From: Sediminispirochaeta smaragdinae DSM 11293
GTDB taxonomy: Bacteria; Spirochaetota; Spirochaetia; DSM-16054; Sediminispirochaetaceae
Assembly (NCBI RefSeq): GCF_000143985.1
Contig: NC_014364.1
Coordinates: 3,534,001 to 3,598,000, forward strand
Direction of reading: 5' to 3'
DNA: 64,000 bases
Positions 60,917 through 64,000 of this stretch are shown here, one piece after another. Under the pieces are notes generated by a model. It did no database searches. It was not told where the DNA came from and saw only the letters and a program-made list of their open reading frames with translations. The stretch's first letter is position 1. Each line of letters starts with the position of its first letter. Both the position numbers and the translations under genes were made by a program.

Positions 60917-63511
60917 TCACCTCTTTTCTCCTTCGATCGTTCCGATTCGTATCATATCGGCCACACGCGATAGCAACTCTTCCGGCGTGTATGGCTTTGC
61001 AATAATCGGATGCGACAATATAGCGGTATGACCGCCGCTGGTCAAAAGAATCATAACCTCAGGATTGATCTCCTTCAGTTGTTTCATGGTCTCGAGGCCT
61101 GAAATGCCCGGCATAGTGAGATCAAGAATCGTAAGAGCAATGTGATGCCCCATCCGTTGGTGTAAGGCAATCGCCTCTTTGCCGTTTTCTGCCGTCAGAA
61201 TCCGGTATCCCGCCCGTTCGAGAATCTTGCCGGTTGTAATGCGAACAGGAGCCTCATCATCCACAAGCAGTATCATCTTGCCGGGATAGGCATGGGGAGG
61301 AACAATGGGTTCATCGGAAGAGGAAGCTTCCGAGGTATCGATGGGTAGCAGCTGGGCCTCTTCAATTTGGGGAAAAAGGATGGCGAAACGTGTTCCGACG
61401 CCAACAGTCGATGTAACATCAATCTTTGCCCCAAGATCCCGGACGATCCGTTGCACCATAGAAAGGCCGAACCCTGTACCGAACCCCTCTTCTTTGGTGG
61501 TAAAAAAGGGATCGAACATCTGTTTAATTGTTTCATCGTCCATCCCTACTCCCTGATCCTCAACAACGAGCAAGCAACCCTGTCCTGTTTTTCGTAAGGC
61601 AATCAATAGCTTTCCACCCCACTGCGACCGTTCTTGTCGCATAATCGTCATGGCGTGCAAGCCGTTGATGGCAAGATTGAGTAACAGTTGTTCGAGTTCG
61701 GAAGGCTCCCCCAAAATCTCCGCATGGTCGGGAAGTTCTTTTCTGATGGTCACACTTGTATCAAAACTATTCCGACACATAAGAAGTACGGCCTCCACCA
61801 CGGGGACAAGATCGATCCGCTGATGCTCCCTACGGCGGCCACCGGAAATAGAGAGAAGTTGGCGTACGACCTCGGCCCCCCTCCGGGAAAGGGTTTCCAT
61901 ATCGTTTATTCGATCAAGAGCCTCGGCTCTGTCCACGGGCCAGTTTTCAACGACACTTCGAAGGAGGCTAAGGGAACCGTAGAGACCGCCAAGGATATTA
62001 TTGAAATTGTGTGCCAATCCGCCGGTAAGGGTTCCGATTGCCTTCAGGCGTTGGGCATCGGCAAGTTGTTGGATCAGACGGACCCGCTCATCCTGCATTT
62101 GTTGATACTCTGTCACGTCACGAATAATGAAGGAAAGGATATGACCGCTATTGGTTGAAACAAGAAAAGGCTTTACCTGGACGAGACGCACCCCGCCATC
62201 GCTCCTCAGGATGGTTACATCGTGCAGGACGCCGAGCCAGGGGGCAGTTCCCTCTCTAAGCACGGAACGAACGGCCTCTTCAAACCCACGCTGCCGATCC
62301 TTCTCGCCCGCGGCCATCCTGCCTGCATCTTCCCAAAGGGGTGTTCCCACCATCTCCCGGCGCAATCTTCCCGTTATCAACTCCATACCGCGATTCCAAT
62401 GGCTGATAAGCCCCTGCTCATCGGTAAGAACAATCCCATCCAGGGCGTTCTGGATAAATCCCTCGAATTTTCTGAGGGTCTCACGCAACTTGCGAAGATG
62501 TCGTACATCATGACCGACGCAAAGGTATCCCAGAAGTTCTCCCTCCCGGGAATACATTTGCGATATGTTCATGAGAACGGGAACGGATCGGATCACAATC
62601 TCTTCCTGAAACAGGCCGGCTCCTGCCGAAAAACGCTTGCGGACGCGAGAGAAGAAAGAGGCATCCTCAATGACAACGGCAACGGAACGCCCCTTCAGCT
62701 CAGCTTCGGAAAGACGAAGTCGGTGGCACAAAAAATCGCTGGCAGTAAAAATATTCCCCTCTATATCCAGAATAAGAAGGAAATCCCGAACTTGGGCGAG
62801 GAGCTGGGAAACAGCAAGGCTGGCAGTAATACGGGAAAAACCGTACCGGGTGACGGCCACAGAAAGCCCGACGGCCCAGATAGTATTCCAGTAAATTGCC
62901 ATAAAGGGAAACTCAATACCAAGAGAGGGGAGCAGTGCATTGGAACAGAGCCCCAACAGAAGGCTAATCGTCATCGACCAGCCGAGGTAGCGGGACTGAA
63001 TCTTGATTCGGTGGATTCCACTTCTATATCCCCGAAGGAACAATAGGGTAATTGAGGCCCCTACATAAAGCAAAAGATATGCATTATAGAGGTAAAACCA
63101 GGCAGATGAGGTATCTATGATGCCCATGAGATACCAGCGGTTCATCTCCAAACCGACGAAGACAAAGCGGTAATAGCCCCAGGCCGTTACACAACCGGGA
63201 ATATAGAGCAAGAGATAACGCAAAGGGCCCGGAATTTTTCGATCAAATCCATGCACATGGAGGGCGATATGGAGGGCAATTCCAGGGGAAATATGCCAGA
63301 GGGGAGAGAAAACCTTATACAGTCTCACAGCGAAGGTATAATCCTCAACCGCAGTGCTGAATGTCGTGTAGAGGGCCCAAAGTGCAAAATCGGCCAGAAG
63401 CAGGGCAACAAGTCGATTAAGAAGGGAACTAGGGTTGTGTCGAAGTATCAGATAAGCAAGGTAGGCATAAAAAAAGACAAGAGCAAAGGCTCCATACGAC
63501 AGAGGTTTCAC
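60917..63511 (-). CDS. Hybrid sensor histidine kinase with 7TM, PAS, kinase and receiver domains
   Basis: 864 residues. Residues 1-225 hold about seven membrane segments of the histidine-kinase N-terminal 7TM type; two PAS-like domains follow (about 240-340 and 350-470); a HisKA-like H-box L-A-H-N-F-N-N-I-L (His501); HATPase_c with L-A-I-N-G-L-H-A, D-Q-G-V-G-M and G-T-G-F-G-L-S; then a receiver domain (about 747-857) with Asp751-752, phospho-acceptor Asp797 in L-D-L-T-M-P-G and Lys839. No separate response regulator is adjacent. The start is GTG, with a hairpin that can mask its ribosome-binding site. Signal unknown. Confidence 0.92.
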   Translation of the reverse strand: MKPLSYGAFALVFFYAYLAYLILRHNPSSLLNRLVALLLADFALWALYTTFSTAVEDYTFAVRLYKVFSPLWHISPGIALHIALHVHGFDRKIPGPLRYLLLYIPGCVTAWGYYRFVFVGLEMNRWYLMGIIDTSSAWFYLYNAYLLLYVGASITLLFLRGYRSGIHRIKIQSRYLGWSMTISLLLGLCSNALLPSLGIEFPFMAIYWNTIWAVGLSVAVTRYGFSRITASLAVSQLLAQVRDFLLILDIEGNIFTASDFLCHRLRLSEAELKGRSVAVVIEDASFFSRVRKRFSAGAGLFQEEIVIRSVPVLMNISQMYSREGELLGYLCVGHDVRHLRKLRETLRKFEGFIQNALDGIVLTDEQGLISHWNRGMELITGRLRREMVGTPLWEDAGRMAAGEKDRQRGFEEAVRSVLREGTAPWLGVLHDVTILRSDGGVRLVQVKPFLVSTNSGHILSFIIRDVTEYQQMQDERVRLIQQLADAQRLKAIGTLTGGLAHNFNNILGGLYGSLSLLRSVVENWPVDRAEALDRINDMETLSRRGAEVVRQLLSISGGRRREHQRIDLVPVVEAVLLMCRNSFDTSVTIRKELPDHAEILGEPSELEQLLLNLAINGLHAMTIMRQERSQWGGKLLIALRKTGQGCLLVVEDQGVGMDDETIKQMFDPFFTTKEEGFGTGFGLSMVQRIVRDLGAKIDVTSTVGVGTRFAILFPQIEEAQLLPIDTSEASSSDEPIVPPHAYPGKMILLVDDEAPVRITTGKILERAGYRILTAENGKEAIALHQRMGHHIALTILDLTMPGISGLETMKQLKEINPEVMILLTSGGHTAILSHPIIAKPYTPEELLSRVADMIRIGTIEGEKR

Positions 63512-63516
63512 ACATT

Positions 63517-63561
63517 AATTCCCTTAACTATTTCACGGCCATTGCCAACCGTAAGGGAATT
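63517..63561 (-). promoter_or_regulatory. Inverted repeat masking the kinase gene's ribosome-binding site
   Basis: Perfect 10-bp arms AATTCCCTTA (63517-63526) and TAAGGGAATT (63552-63561), 35 bp centre to centre. On the minus-strand mRNA the 3' arm holds AAGGGAA, the only Shine-Dalgarno for the GTG at 63511. It could equally be a DNA operator. Confidence 0.5.
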
Positions 63562-63634
63562 GTACCATGATCCTGTCAGAATTTGATGAGCAATTGTGCG
63601 ATAAAAACGGCTCTGAGCGAGAATCGACTTTCTC

Positions 63635-63841
63635 TTACTCTTCAATCTTCTCAATTAAGCCGATTAGATCCGTCACCGGCATCCATGCAACCACATTATT
63701 GATCAATGCACCATTGGAAATGAATGCACGATACTCGGTATCATACCAGTAGACTCGGTAGAGTCCCGAATCAAGCTTACAAAAGCACTCCTGGTCCTGG
63801 GCGGGAAGCCTATCCTTGATATCGACCATTCTTTTTAGCAT
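63635..63841 (-). CDS. Small DUF551-like protein (68 aa)
   Basis: 68 residues from ATG 63841, which has AAGGAGA 6 nt upstream; an in-frame ATG at 63928 precedes the promoter and is disfavoured. M-V-D-I-K-D-R-L-P-A-Q-D-Q at the N terminus, a Y-R-V-Y-W-Y-D strand and V-V-A-W-M-P near residue 53 follow the DUF551 pattern (W-x-x-V-x-D-R-L-P ... V-T-H-W-M-P-L-P), common in phages. A prophage origin is possible but nothing phage-like adjoins. Function unknown. Confidence 0.65.
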   Translation of the reverse strand: MLKRMVDIKDRLPAQDQECFCKLDSGLYRVYWYDTEYRAFISNGALINNVVAWMPVTDLIGLIEKIEE

Positions 63842-63868
63842 AACATCTCCTTTTTGTTTCTTCTTATA

Positions 63869-63897
63869 ATAATAGTGAAAAATCCCCTTCCTTGCAA
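63869..63897 (-). promoter_or_regulatory. Promoter of the DUF551-like gene
   Basis: Minus strand TTGCAA (63897-63892), 17 bp, TATTAT (63874-63869), 28 bp before the ATG at 63841. Confidence 0.5.
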
Positions 63898-63922
63898 TTG
63901 TGCCATGGTGGGAATAAAATTG

Positions 63923-63952
63923 TTGCATTTTGTTGCTATCAGCTTGTATACT
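63923..63952 (+). promoter_or_regulatory. Promoter of the gene at the window's right edge
   Basis: TTGCAT (63923-63928), 18 bp, TATACT (63947-63952), 28 bp before the ATG at 63981. Confidence 0.5.
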
Positions 63953-63980
63953 GATGGACGAACATAGAAGGTGAGGAAGT

Positions 63981-64000
63981 ATGAGGAAAAAGGCCGTTGC
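63981..64000 (+). CDS. 5' end of an unidentified gene, cut by the window
   Basis: ATG with GAGGAAG about 3-9 nt upstream and a promoter before it. Only the first six codons (M-R-K-K-A-V) are present; the basic start could open a signal peptide. Nothing more can be said. Confidence 0.55.

Overview
The window looks like a chromosomal stretch of a free-living, probably anaerobic or facultative Spirochaetota bacterium (Sediminispirochaeta/Spirochaeta-like). This is inferred, not proven. The support is a moderate G+C, many lipoproteins with clear lipoboxes, binding-protein signal peptides ending in the FAGG style seen in spirochaetes, outer-membrane export proteins, a cytosolic chemoreceptor-type signalling protein, and many separate solute-uptake operons. 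I see no rRNA, tRNA, CRISPR array, transposase or prophage module. Most neighbouring genes are joined by ATGA-type overlaps, so operon structure is easy to read.

Layout. 0-9 kb: a FIST-domain sensor with a cytosolic MCP-like protein, a small lipoprotein, a YeiH-family permease, and a glycerate/gluconate-type operon (metallo-beta-lactamase-fold protein, GntP permease, TPR protein, glycerate kinase) under a FadR-type GntR regulator whose operator lies on the transcription start. 9-12.4 kb: a three-gene MacAB-like efflux system. 12.4-20 kb: an M20 amidohydrolase, an Aap/Bzt-type polar amino-acid ABC transporter, two LysE/RhtB exporters and a YbaK deacylase. 20-26.8 kb: a MACPF (perforin-like) lipoprotein, a second amino-acid ABC transporter, an FG-GAP repeat lipoprotein, and a divergent ferredoxin-type aldo/keto reductase. 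26.8-38 kb: a C69 dipeptidase, an acyl-ACP thioesterase, an NhaC antiporter, an exported UPF0489-like protein, an exported Memo-like protein, a DUF3160 lipoprotein and a PutP symporter. 38-46 kb: an AraC regulator, an RND/LolA-like/outer-membrane-barrel export trio, and an extracytoplasmic FMN/FAD reductase lipoprotein.

46-56 kb holds the most unusual unit: one tightly coupled nine-gene operon encoding a LacI regulator, an ADP-ribosylglycohydrolase-fold protein, both subunits of an ADP-forming acyl-CoA synthetase, a citryl-CoA-lyase-like half citrate synthase, an oligosaccharide-type ABC transporter, and a second ADP-ribosylglycohydrolase fused to a beta-sandwich-like domain. The order suggests import of a glycosylated carboxylic acid, removal of the glycosyl group, activation of the acid to a CoA thioester, and retro-Claisen cleavage to acetyl-CoA plus a 2-oxo acid. 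I do not recognise a described pathway with this set. Two identical 12-bp palindromes at its promoter are the likely LacI operators.

56-64 kb: a second ferredoxin-type aldo/keto reductase, a MerR-controlled aldo/keto reductase with the hallmark 19-bp promoter spacer, a TetR-controlled lipoprotein with a decayed flavodoxin-family gene, a hybrid histidine kinase, a small DUF551-like gene, and the first codons of a gene that runs off the end.

Regulation is unusually legible. The GntR, LacI, MerR and TetR genes each have a recognisable operator at the expected promoter. Several genes have hairpins that overlap their ribosome-binding sites, and a 21-bp repeat sits just after the stop codons of three unrelated genes.
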